This document shows positions 10,443 through 18,796 of a stretch of DNA of 22,878 bases, one piece after another. The stretch covers positions 1 through 22,878 of the forward strand of contig RBNI01001351.1 in assembly GCA_003990745.1 (NCBI GenBank). Direction: 5' to 3'. Position 1 is the first letter of the stretch. Each line of letters begins with the position of its first letter. The position numbers were made by a program, and so were the translations under genes. Source of the DNA: Jimgerdemannia flammicorona (taxonomy: Eukaryota > Mucoromycota > Endogonomycetes > Endogonales > Endogonaceae). The notes beneath the pieces were generated by a model, which did not search any database, had not been told where the DNA came from, and saw nothing but the letters and a program-made list of their open reading frames with translations.

Positions 10443-11276
10443 TTAGAACAGAATTTTTAGGATTATGGGGGTTTCATCCTCATCATTAGAGGTCAAGATG
10501 TCTTCAAAGGAGATGAAGTTCACGAATTCATTATCATTGCATAGGTCACATGTTTCACATATGTCGCATGAGATGACATCATCACCAATGACATCATCAC
10601 ATTCAGTGGCAGGGAAATCAAGAGCAAGGAGATCTGGAGCTCTCCAGTCTATGAGATTCTCTTCCACAAAATAGGGAACAAATGTGGGGTCTTGGGGAGG
10701 TCTAACCTGGATGCTTGGGCCTTGGAATACTGAGATCAATCCTTGCAGGAATTAGTCTAGGTTGTCCTGAAGGATGGGATGCCAGAAGTCTTCTACTTCA
10801 TCACTATTGAGGGTGATAGTGGACTGGGCTTCTGTAGCTACTCTGGCTTCTAGTGCATTGATACAGTGGGATGACAGGTCTCTGAAATCTGAGACTCTAA
10901 CATACTCCAAGTTGGGGATCAACCATGGTGCATGCCTGAAGATCTGATGGATCTTCTTAGCTGTCCTTGCCTTGCATATATCCATAGAAGTGGCATCTTG
11001 TAGCTCTTAAGGGCTGGCCTGTGGGAACTCCCAGCAGAGGAGGATTCCTATTTCATACTTCTGCCATATTTGGAGATATTTAGTAGCAATAGTGATCCTT
11101 GATTCTATTTTACAGCAGTAGAGAATAAAGTGATAGAGATCTGCAGTACCCAGATCAATACTAGGAGTCCTTCTTGAGCAGGTCCTCATGGCTCTTCTGA
11201 TGTCTTGGAACATCCTTTCTTCAACTGAGATGCCTTAGTGGTTCCTTGACCTTGAGGTTTGGTAAGTAGCAGGCAT
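10443..11276 (-). pseudogene. U3 ORF, 277 codons, copy in 3' LTR
   Basis: The frame runs from ATG at 11,276 to the stop at 10,445-10,443, exactly the same length as the copy in the 5' LTR (18,550-17,717), with no indel between them. Three in-frame TAA codons (11,237, 11,009 and 10,754) all correspond to CAA Gln in the other copy; conversely the other copy's TGA is TGG Trp here. The product would have a basic N-terminus with SRSRNH and CSRRTP, a helical middle (ADLYHFILYC, ATKYLQIWQKYEI), a conserved DWRAPDLL stretch and an acidic tail (DEDE). I recognise no family and no signal peptide or membrane segment. In this LTR it lies downstream of pol, where genomic RNA could carry it as a third gene. 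Confidence 0.7.
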
Positions 11277-11518
11277 TTTGTTTGTAGTAAGTCTTTGAGC
11301 TATTTTGGGATTGGTGGGTCTTATTGGTTGCTACTACTGTGTTTCCTTGATCCTTCTTTTATATTTCTCAAGATACCCATACTGTGGTTGCAATGACTCA
11401 CAGTTGGTCATCCTCGCTCATCTTGTATGCTGTATGATCTTCTTGTGCTCTGATCTGATAGCTTGTAAGGAAAGGCTGTCTCCTGTGCTGATGTCATCAT
11501 TCTGGAGTCACTATTACA

Positions 11519-11528
11519 TCTTCTTCCT
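11519..11528 (-). other. Element A polypurine tract
   Basis: The minus strand reads AGGAAGAAGA directly before the TGTAATAG start of the 3' LTR. This is the plus-strand primer expected at this position and confirms the LTR edge and orientation. Confidence 0.75.
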
Positions 11529-11889
11529 GAATAAGGATCTTCTCAAGCATCCTTATTCATTGGTCCAGTCCTGAAAAATTTGCTGATCCTATAACCTCTG
11601 GCAAGGGGTCGAAAAGTGGTGTTTATGGGCTGGCATCTTCTCTTTGTATTTTGGCATGATGGTGAAGGGTCACTCCCTTCATATAGAGCAAGGGCCTAAT
11701 TCTGATCTTGACCAATCAGTTGATAGTTCAAACTTCTCTGGCTTCAAAAGTCTCATGGATGAGTAGTTGCTGGTACTGTATTCCTTAGAGAATAGTCCAG
11801 ACAGATAGCCTGCTGGTCACAGGACATGTTGTTATGATTCATGGACTAGAACCTTACAGGTAGTCATCATGTTTTACTTCTCTTATATA
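11529..11889 (-). other. Element A region between integrase and polypurine tract
   Basis: After the integrase C-terminal block ending in HRNRLKKYH, about 360 bp remain. Short open stretches occur on the minus strand (for example KPEKFELSTDWSRSELG near 11,730), but in changing frames and without a known domain. It may be the decayed polyprotein tail plus untranslated sequence. Confidence 0.4.
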
Positions 11890-13105
11890 GGTTTATGGTA
11901 CTTCTTGAGTCTGTTTCTATGTACCATAGTAGGTAGTATAGTCCCTGAGATTTTTCTAAGCCAGAAGGTAGTTCTCTTGATATCTTACACATAGAAGAGT
12001 CCTTCTCATTTGGGCTCCAGTTTTCATGACTATGAGGCTTCAACCATATTTCAATACAGTAGGACCTTTTCTCCAATTTGAATGGGTTCTAGGGTCTTGT
12101 AATTCTTTTCTGCATTCTTCCTTATCAGCACTTGTGACTTGATGATATAATCTTCAGCCTTCTTTCTGATTTGGTGTAGTCTCCAGATTTCTGCATTAAT
12201 CTGTCTCCAGATTAGATCTAGATTTGTGGCTGGGTTCTATCAGAATCTTCTTCTCTGAAGAGCAGTTCTCTTGGGGTAAAGTGTGTACTCTGTGACTATA
12301 TATCTTATAGGACAGAGAGGGTAGTTGGGAGATAATTATCCCAATTCTCATATATCTCTGAGATCTTCATCAGGATGTTCTTAAGGGTCTTGTTGGTTCT
12401 CTCTGTCTGTCCATTTCCTTAAGAGTGATATGTGGTGGTCTTGATGTGCTGAATCTTGTATTTCTGATATATTATCTCATGAAATCCATTGACAAATTCT
12501 GTGCTACAGTCTGTTGTGATTTACTTTGGTGTCTTATAGTGGCAGATGATTTCTCAGTACAGAAAGTTGGCTATAGAGAGAGCATTGGCTTCTTGTAATG
12601 CTCCTGCTTCTATCCATTTGATAAAGAGGTCTACAATAACTATAATATAGCAGTTTCCTGATAGTGTCACTGGTAGTGGCCCAATGATATCTATTGAAAT
12701 ATGGTGGAAGGGGATAGGCTCAATTCTTGATGACTCAGGTGCCTGGTCTTGCTGATCTTGTTTCTGTTTTTGACACTTATCATACCCTTTGACAAATTGG
12801 TGCAGATCTTCTTCTATCTTGGGCCACCACATAGTTCTTCTTGCTTTGTCATATATGTTGGTTCCTCCTAGATATCCTTACTCGTATACTTCCTTCATTA
12901 CTTGATACTTCTTATGTTTGGGTATTACTAGCTTTCCTTCTTTTCTGAGTATAGTGTTGTCTAGTTCAAACTGTTTCTAAGTCTGGTTGATGATGGTGAT
13001 TGTCTAGGGTTTGAGGTAGTTGGGCATCTTCTGCTGCCCAAGGTAGCTGATTAATCCATAGTATAGCTCCTTATTCATGTTGAATAGTCTTAATGGGGGT
13101 GTTTC
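11890..13105 (-). pseudogene. Element A integrase
   Basis: The minus-strand frame carries the N-terminal zinc-binding region (KEVYE, GYLGGTNIYDKARRTMWWPKI, KGYDKCQKQ) with some His and Cys replaced by Tyr. It continues with the catalytic core SIDIIGPLPV (first Asp at 12,691-12,689), ITTDCSTEF (second Asp at 12,511-12,509) and GNGQTERTNKTL with the Glu. The C-terminal GPY/F-like module follows: GDKVLLYWNMVEAS, KLEPKWEGL, VHRNRLKKYH, ending near 11,890. Stops replace Gln and Trp codons, for example at 12,556-12,554. It is in a different frame from RNase H because of an indel close to 13,105-13,120, just after the ADALSR motif. It integrates the cDNA in intact relatives; this copy is broken. Confidence 0.88.
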
Positions 13106-13640
13106 AGGGTGTTCTTGAGAGTGCATCAGCATTGGTGTTGGTTCTTCCTGATTGGTGCTTGATAGTACAATCATACTCTTGTAGTCTATAGATCTATCCA
13201 GTATATATTCCTTTGGGGTTCAGAGTGTGAAATAGCCAAGTAAGAGCAGAATGATCTGTTTAAATGGTGAAGTGTTTCCCAGCTAGGTAGTAGTGGAACT
13301 TGTCTACTGCCCAGACTACTGCTAAGTATTTAAGCTTGTATGACTTGTAGTTTTGTTCTGCTCTGCGGGTACCTCGGCTTACATAGGAGATGACATATTC
13401 ATGTCCATCTTTCTTCTGAGCTATGACTGCTTCAAGTCTTATAGCACTTGCATCTGTCTGCAAGATGAATTCTAGATTCCAATCTGGTCTTCTGAGGATA
13501 GGTTCTTGAGTCAACCTGGTCTTGAGTTTATTGAAGGTTTCTTGGCACTCCTTGGTCCATTCAAATTTGGTTTCCTTCTTCAGTAGCTTGTAGATAGGTA
13601 CTGTAATATTGGAGTATCCTTTAATGAATCTTCTGTAGTA
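13106..13640 (-). pseudogene. Element A RNase H
   Basis: It is in frame with RT. Blocks seen are PDWNLEFILQTDASAIRLEAVIAQ (catalytic Asp in TDAS), ISYVSRGTRRAEQNY, LKYLAVVWAVDKFHYYLAGKHF, a TAA where Gln is expected at 13,262-13,260, then TDHSALTWLF and the terminal NADALSR near 13,120. In the block before LAVVWA the Glu expected for catalysis reads Lys, consistent with G-to-A. The domain degrades the RNA of RNA-DNA hybrids in working elements. Confidence 0.88.
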
Positions 13641-14430
13641 GCTGGCCAGTCCAAGGAAGACATGGACTTCTATAGTTGTTCTGGGTCTCAGGTAGGCTGT
13701 AACAGCCTCAATCTTCATGGGGTCTGTATGGATTCTGGTCTGGTTGATGAGGTGTTCTAGGTAGGCGATTTCCTGAGCTGCAAACTTGCATTTCTTGGGC
13801 TTGATGTAGAGGCCATGCTCCTTGAGCTTCTTGAGAGCTAGCTGTATATAATTGACATATTTCCATACAGTGTTGCTGAAGATGATCACATCATCAACAT
13901 AGACAAAGAGCCATTTTCCAATCTCATTGCTGAAGACTCTGTTCATCATTCATTGAAAACTTGCTGGGGCATTGCACATTCCAAATGGCATTTGCAGGTA
14001 GATATAGGTGGCATCAGGTGTGATGAAGGCTGATTTCTCACTGGTATCTTGAGTGAGACCAATCTGATAGAAGCCTGAGAACAGATCCAAGGTGGTGTAG
14101 TATTTGGCTTCACTTCCAAGGGTGGTAAGAATTTCTTGAATATTTGGCAAGAGCTGCCTATCCTTCTTTGTGATGGCATTAAGCTTCCTGTAGTCAATGC
14201 AGAGTCTTGGCACAAACTCTCCAGGCTTGCTTCCTTTCTTTGGGGTGAGGACAATGGGTGAAGTCCAGGGACTGATAGCTTGCTTGATGATTTTGGCTTC
14301 TTCTATTTCCTGGAGTTCTGCTTGCAGCCATTCTCTGTAGGCAGGTGGTATGGGTCTGGCTTTCTGGTAGATGAGCTTGGTATCACCAGTGTCAACTTCA
14401 TGATAGTACTTAGGTTCTTTGTTGTGGATA
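13641..14430 (-). pseudogene. Element A reverse transcriptase
   Basis: All gypsy RT blocks are well preserved: YYHEVDTGDTKLIYQKARPIPP, AELQEIEEAKIIKQAISPWTSPIVLTPKK, RLCIDYRKLNAIT, LLPNIQEILTTLG, YYTTLDLFSGFYQIGL, SAFITPDATYIYLQMPFGMCNAPASFQ, then a TGA at 13,952-13,950 where Arg is usual, then NRVFSNEIGKWLFVYVDDVIIFSNT with the catalytic YVDD at 13,901-13,890, and finally ASYYRRFI. Apart from that one stop the frame is open. It converts the element RNA to DNA. It follows the dUTPase domain directly, without a separate start. Confidence 0.93.
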
Positions 14431-14585
14431 TCCCTGAAGTTGGTAGCAAGTACTCCTTCATTCTGGTACAGGATCTTGAGAAGTTGTTCTTTCAGGGGAA
14501 AGTTTTCTCCAATAGTATATGTGTACTTGTTATGGTCCTTGTCTTTCTTGTGCTCAAGTTTGGTAATCTTGATAGTGGCATAAAC

Positions 14586-14996
14586 TCCTCTTCCAGTGAA
14601 TCCAAAACCTTGTTCTCCTCTCTTGGTCTTGATGAGTTTGATGGCTTCAGTGATCTTGGGTTTCTTAATTTCATGGATCAGCATCTGACCAATCCTGTCA
14701 TACTTCTTGATTTCGAATGGGGTGGTGGAGTTGTGATTTCTGACTATGAGGAAGATCTTGCCAGTGTAATCAGGGTCAATTACTCCTCCTTCAACTGAGA
14801 TTTCGCTTTTGGCCAGATTGCTCCTAGTCTTGATAATTCTGGCATAGTTTTCTGGCAGCTTGACTCCAATTCCAGTGCCAAGTAGGATGGTGGTCTGTAG
14901 TTCGAGGGTAGTATCTTGAATGCTGGCAAGGTCCATTCCTATGGCTCCTTCAGTCTTGTATTCTGGAATCTTAGCTTCAGGGTGGAACTTCTTGAT
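14586..14996 (-). pseudogene. Element A dUTPase domain (between protease and RT)
   Basis: One open stretch of about 137 codons shows the five motifs of trimeric dUTPases: GAIGMDLAS (14,948-14,922), TRSNLA (14,828-14,811), EGGVIDPDYTG (14,792-14,760) with the catalytic Asp and the base-stacking Tyr, DRIGQML (14,699-14,679), and RGEQGFGFTGRG (14,621-14,586). Only the Ser of motif 5 is changed (Phe, a C-to-T change). No stop falls inside, so this is the better preserved of the two dUTPases in the window. By analogy with retroviral dUTPases it would lower uracil incorporation into cDNA. Its place between protease and RT differs from element B and from the usual retroviral positions. The domain itself is open; the polyprotein around it is interrupted. 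Confidence 0.93.
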
Positions 14997-15368
14997 CTTG
15001 AGGGTGATGTCTGATTCTTGTTCCTCCTCATCATCACTGTCAGCTTGAAGCTCTGGGAGCTGGTCATCTTCTTCAACTTTTCTTTTTGTTTCAGCAGCTT
15101 CTTGCTCATGTTTCTGTTGGCAGATTTTCCTGACTTCACTGATATAGGACCAGCAGTCATTCAGGTGTTCAGAGCAGTACATCCTAGTACCATGGGGGTA
15201 TCTTCCTTGAGGGGCATAGCCATCAATGATCTTGTTGTACCACTGCTCATCTGTGAGCTTGGGTGTCTTGTTTTTGTTCTTGTTCATCAAGTATATGAAG
15301 ACTTCTGTGTCCTCTTTATCTCCTTCCTCCATGTCTGGTAGGACTCCTTTGTGGACATTGATAGAGAC
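14997..15368 (-). pseudogene. Element A linker between protease and dUTPase
   Basis: About 120 codons of unrecognised, polar sequence in the same frame as protease and dUTPase. It contains WYNKIIDGYAPQGRYPHG, a Cys-rich stretch (MYCSEHLNDCWSYISEV, then KIC), a charged probable helix (QQKHEQEAAETKRKVEEDD) and an acidic run (DSDDEEEQESD) directly before dUTPase. It could be a flexible spacer or an extra domain acquired together with dUTPase. There is a TAA at its 5' edge (15,371-15,369). Confidence 0.6.
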
Positions 15369-15700
15369 TTATACCTTTCTTCCTCTATAGTTGATCTGCA
15401 TCTTCTGGGCATTGAGGTCAATGATGGCCTTGGCCTTGTGAAGCCATTGGTTGCCAATGAGGATGTCATAGTTGGTGGCACTTGTAACAATCACATCTAC
15501 TGGGATGGTAGCTCCTCCTATCTTAATGGAGACTTCTTGGATTTTGCCAAGAGGGGTAGCTTGTGTACCATCTGCTGTAACATAGACTATCTTGGTGGAC
15601 TCTTCAATATCTCAGCCTAGGCAGTCAATTATCTTCTTGCTCATGAGACATCCTCCAGCACCAGTATCAATGATAGCATCAAAGATATAGTCTTCGATCT
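15369..15700 (-). pseudogene. Element A aspartic protease
   Basis: The retropepsin active site D-T-G-A-G-G-C starts at 15,668, preceded by YIFDAII. It is followed by a TGA at 15,614-15,612 where Trp or Arg would fit, then VYVTADGTQATPLGKI and the second conserved block NYDILIGNQWL at about 15,473-15,441. It is one domain in one frame with gag and dUTPase, so a single gag-pol precursor is likely. It would process that precursor. The active-site residues are intact, but the stop cuts the domain. Confidence 0.9.
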
Positions 15701-17090
15701 GGCATAGGGTATAGACTGATGTCTTGCACTGGTCTTTGGATTCTTCACCTGAGTTTTCGGATTCTTTCTGTACATTGTAAGCTTCTACAATCTTGTACTC
15801 TTGATTCTTGGCAGTAGTTTCAAGTCCTACTCTCAACTGCTGTCTGAAGGCAAGAATTTCAACTAGTTGTCCAAAAGTAGCATTGACTTTTTGTTCCTTG
15901 AGGTCCTTATAGATATCATACTGGTAGATCTTGATCTTGTGTAGCTTCTGTTCCTTCTTGCTTTTGCTTTCTCCGAAGACTAGAGTAGTGCCTTCAATAA
16001 TTTGGCAGGCAGCTTCATCTAACTCTATGTCTTGATCAATCTTCTCAGATTGAGTCTTGCTTTGAATAGTGACAGCTGGGGTATTCTTTGGTCTTCCAAC
16101 TGGCTTGCTGTTGCTCTTCTTGTCATAGGGCTTGGACCAGGTTCTGGTACCTTCAGTGGTAGGGTAGAATTCAAGCTTCTTGTAGTATTCTTCATCATCA
16201 GTATCACCAATCTCCTCAATGACTACTGTATTGGTTTGTTCTCTGATTCTGCTAGCATTGCTTGGTTGGACTTTACATCTCATTTTGGTCATATAATTCT
16301 TTACATAGTGGCCTTCTTCTCCACATCTGAAGCATATCATATTGTGTTCTTCTGTAATAGCTGCAAATCTCTGCACTGGTCTCCTGTTGGCACTTTGGAC
16401 TTCTCTAACAATATCACCAAGGTGTGTAGTCATTTTGGCAAACTGCTTAATGAGTTCTTCTACTGGGTCAGCTTTGGCTACCTTGGGAGTAGGTGGGGTT
16501 GGTTGTCTGTTTACAACTGTGGCAGGTATGACACTAGTTGGCTTTGATGGCTCAATCTTGATGTCAGTTATTTTCTCTATTGAGTATTCAGCAGGGTGTC
16601 TGGCAGTCTAATATCTCTGTACAAAGATTACTTTCTAATCAAAAGTCAGTACAGCTGGGGTAGACCAGATTGCTAGAGCAATTTCAGGGTGAACTCTTTT
16701 GAGAAAAGTTGAATCTACTATTTGTTCCTTGAGGGCATCATCATAGCCAGCCAAGACAATCTAGTGGCAGATTCAGGTATAGAATGAGTTGAGATCTTCA
16801 CTAAGTCTCTGGCAGATAGTATTGAGTTGATCCTTATGAGCTTGCTTGATCTCTTCAGTATAGTATATTGTTCTGAGGAAGGCCTTCATATTGGCAAGTT
16901 TGGCTGCACCATTATTGGCAATAGTGGCTATATTGAACTTGTCTCTGGTAGGTCCTCTGAGACTGACTGGTAGAAGGGCCAATTGTGCATCCACACTAAG
17001 GGCTCATACAGCAGCAAATTGTTCAAAGTCTTCAATGAAGGTCAGGATTGACTCTTCAGTAGTATATCTATAGAATGTGGGGGGACACAT
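15701..17090 (-). pseudogene. Element A gag with CCHC zinc knuckle
   Basis: The first in-frame ATG after the primer binding site is at 17,090 (MCPPTFYRY). Capsid-like sequence follows (ILTFIEDFEQFAAV, LALLPVSLRGPTRDKF, LRTIYYTEEI, ICQRLSEDLNSFY). A zinc knuckle at 16,334-16,293 reads C-F-R-C-G-E-E-G-H-Y-V-K-N-Y, where the last Cys is Tyr (TGC/TGT to TAT/TAC type change). After it comes a Lys/Glu/Ser-rich spacer to protease. Stops: TGA 17,006 and 16,775; TAG 16,763, 16,637 and 16,610. All fit former Gln, Arg or Trp codons. Gag would form the particle and package RNA. It shares one frame with pol. Confidence 0.88.
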
Positions 17091-17196
17091 TTCTATCTTG
17101 TCTTGAATTCTTTCTGGGGTGACTCTTATAGTCAGGATAGTTGTTGTGGGAGTTGTTTGTTTTTTAGCTTGAAAGTGAGAGATTTGTCTTGAATCA

Positions 17197-17213
17197 CCAG
17201 TCAATGGGCACCA
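17197..17213 (-). other. Element A primer binding site
   Basis: Three bases inside the 5' LTR the minus strand reads TGGTGCCCATTGACTGG, the usual TGG start complementary to a tRNA 3' CCA. The matching tRNA would end GGGCACCA; I do not assign it. Position and sense agree with the LTR edges. Confidence 0.75.
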
Positions 17214-17423
17214 AGTTGTCACATAGTGGTCACTGAGTCCTCCAAATATGCCAGATTCTCTTCAAGATTTATCTCTTAGACTAACTCAAGTTTATTATAA
17301 GCAAGTTCTTATTGGAGTACCTCCCCAAGATCTTATAGTCCTCAAACTTCTTATCTTTAACTATTTTGTTATCTCTTAGATTGCTTGAAAGAAAGTGTGT
17401 GTAAGTGAACTGCATTGACTGAC

Positions 17424-17429
17424 TTTATT
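17424..17429 (-). terminator. AATAAA polyadenylation signal in element A LTR
   Basis: AATAAA on the minus strand about 25 bp below the TATA box, near the expected start of R. The same hexamer occurs in the partner LTR. The match is short and the sequence AT-rich, so support comes only from its position. Confidence 0.35.
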
Positions 17430-17448
17430 TCAGAGGAAATAAGAGGGG

Positions 17449-17456
17449 TATTTATA
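17449..17456 (-). promoter_or_regulatory. TATA box in element A 5' LTR
   Basis: TATAAATA on the minus strand followed by CCCCTC, preserved in both LTRs. It lies downstream of the U3 ORF and about 230 bp before the end of the LTR, so it would drive gag-pol transcription and put the ORF in U3. Confidence 0.55.
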
Positions 17457-17576
17457 CAAATATAATTCAATGGTTGCTAAGATATAAAGCTAAATATAAA
17501 TTCCAATAACTAAAATAAAATACCAGGATAGAAAAAACTACTAAGTTCCAGGGTCAGCACTGATGGTTGTACAGAT

Positions 17577-17710
17577 TCAGGATGTTGGTATAATTTGGTA
17601 TCACATCAGAATACCAGTGCTGGCATTATTCAGTATTATATCAAAATACCAGTGCTGGAACAATTCTGCATCACCTCAGAATACTGGTGCTGGTATTATC
17701 CAGTGTAACA
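17577..17710. repeat. 35-bp tandem repeat in element A 5' LTR
   Basis: Units start at 17,577 (29 bp), 17,606, 17,641 and 17,676, the last three exactly 35 bp. Each centres on a palindromic ACCAGTGCTGG or ACTGGTGCTGG core. The array lies on the coding strand just behind the U3 ORF stop and before the TATA box, so it could be a U3 regulatory array. Confidence 0.8.
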
Positions 17711-17716
17711 AGAGAC

Positions 17717-18550
17717 TTAGAGCAGAATGTTCAGGATTATGGGGGCTTCATCCTCGTCATCAGAGGTCAGGATATCTTCAAAAAAGATGAGGTCTACAAA
17801 TTCATTGTTATTGTATAGATCATGCATTTTGTGTATATTGCATGAGATGATATCATCGCCAATGACGTCATCACATTTGGTAGCAGGAAAATCAGGAGCA
17901 AGGAGATCTGGAGCTCTCCAGTCTATGAGGTTCTCTTCCACAAAATAGGGAATAAATGTGGAGTCTTGGGGAGGTCTAACCTGGATGCTTGGGCCTTGGA
18001 ATACTGAGATCAATCCTTGTAGGAATTGGTCTGGGTTGCCCTGAAGGATGAGATGCCAGAAGTCTTCTACTTCATCACTATTGAGGGTGATAGTGGACTG
18101 GGCTTCTGTAGCCACCCTGGCTTTTAGTGCATTGATACAGCAGGATGACAGATCTCTGAAATCTGAGACTCTAACATACTCCAAGTTGGAGATCGATCAT
18201 GGTGCATGTCTGAAGATCTGATAGATCTTCTTAGCTGTCCTTATCTCGTGTATATCCATGAGAGTGGCATCTTGTAGCTCTTGAGGGCTGGCCTGTGGGA
18301 ACTCCTGACAGAGGAGGTTTCCTATTTCATACTCCTGCCACATTTGGAGGTATTTGGTAGCAATGGTGATTCTTGTTTCCATTTTATGGCAGTAGAGGAT
18401 AAAGTGATAGAGATCTGCAGTACCCAGGTCAACACTAGGAGTCCTTCTTGAGCAGGTCCTTATGGCTCTTCTGATGTTTTGGAACATCCTTTCTTCAACT
18501 GAGATGCCTTGGTGGTTCCTTGACCTTGAGGTTTGGTGAGCAGCAGACAT
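17717..18550 (-). pseudogene. U3 ORF, 277 codons, copy in 5' LTR
   Basis: ATG at 18,550, stop at 17,719-17,717, with only one internal stop: TGA at 18,199-18,197, which is TGG (Trp) in the other LTR. This is the better copy. The predicted protein begins MSAAHQTSRSRNHQG, continues through VEERMFQNIRRAIRTCSRRTPS and ADLYHFILYC, and in its second half has FRDLSSCCINAL, DEVEDFWHLIL, VPPQD-like and DWRAPDLLAPDFPA stretches, ending in an acidic tail with SDDEDEAP. No known domain, signal peptide or membrane span is apparent. It is coded on the gag-pol strand within U3. A similar gene position is known for MMTV sag, but I see no sequence resemblance to claim. Confidence 0.75.
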
Positions 18551-18792
18551 TTTGTTTATAGTAAGTCTTTAGGCTATTTTGGGATTAGTGGGTCTTGTTG
18601 GTTGCTGCTACTGCAGTTCCTTGATCCTTCTTTTATATTTCTCAAGATATCCATACTGTGGTTGCAATGACTCACAGTTGGTCATCATTGCTCATCTCAT
18701 ATACCATATGATCTTCTTGTACTCTGATCTAGTGGCTTATAAGGAAAGGCTGTCTTCTGTACTGATGTTATCATTCTGGAGTCACCATTATA

Positions 18793-18796
18793 ATAG
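18793..18796. repeat. Candidate target-site duplication of element A (right copy)
   Basis: ATAG directly after the LTR end, matching ATAG at 9,938-9,941. Confidence 0.5.

Larger units (their letters stand above)
9942..11518 (-). repeat. Element A 3' LTR
   Basis: This 1,577-bp copy matches 17,217-18,792 end to end. Over the first ~140 bp I count eight differences, seven of them transitions. It is much longer than typical gypsy LTRs and holds a 277-codon reading frame, a 35-bp tandem repeat and a TATA box. The right end CTATTACA (CCATTATA in the partner) identifies the terminal CA, changed to TA in the partner. The R-U5 part below the TATA box is about 230 bp and has no other recognised feature. 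Confidence 0.92.
9942..18792 (-). mobile_element. Element A: full-length Ty3/gypsy retrotransposon with dUTPase and U3 ORF
   Basis: Two direct LTRs (9,942-11,518 and 17,217-18,792) flank a 5.7-kb interior on the minus strand. The LTRs start TGTAAT and end GTGACA in the element's sense. A primer binding site lies at 17,213-17,197 and a polypurine tract at 11,528-11,519. From ~17,090 to ~13,120 a single frame carries gag, zinc knuckle, protease, a linker, dUTPase, RT and RNase H; integrase follows after one frameshift. At least nine stops interrupt that frame, all at codons that a single C-to-T or G-to-A change makes from Gln, Arg or Trp. It sits inside the gag region of element B in the same orientation, hence inserted later. 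The RT box YVDD and the first two integrase Asp residues are still present. Confidence 0.92.
17217..18792 (-). repeat. Element A 5' LTR
   Basis: 1,576 bp, matching 9,942-11,518 along its whole length. On the minus strand U3 runs from 18,792 to about 17,425 and includes the 277-codon frame and the 35-bp repeats; then follow the TATA box, an AATAAA and ~200 bp of R-U5. The first 242 bp before the U3 ORF show no recognised feature. Pairs such as TG in one LTR against CA in the other recur and point to ancestral CpG. Confidence 0.92.

Noticed and set aside
10520..10580. A C-x2-C-x2-C-x2-C cluster in the U3 ORF product of the 3' LTR, looking like a metal site.
   Set aside because: The other LTR has His, Met, His and Tyr at or near these places. 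The base pairs (TGT against CAC, TGT against CAT, ACA against ATG) are explained by ancestral CG codons decaying on opposite strands, so three of the cysteines are probably mutation products.
14280..14798. A 172-codon plus-strand frame opposite RT and dUTPase.
   Set aside because: It is antisense to a strongly supported polymerase frame, has no known motif and is an effect of codon use on the other strand. The same holds for plus 16,032-16,547, 15,018-15,341 and similar.
12554..17090. Stop codons of element A considered as programmed readthrough or a changed genetic code.
   Set aside because: All three stop types occur, at unrelated places, and the same class of change also destroys zinc-knuckle and catalytic residues and distinguishes the two LTRs.
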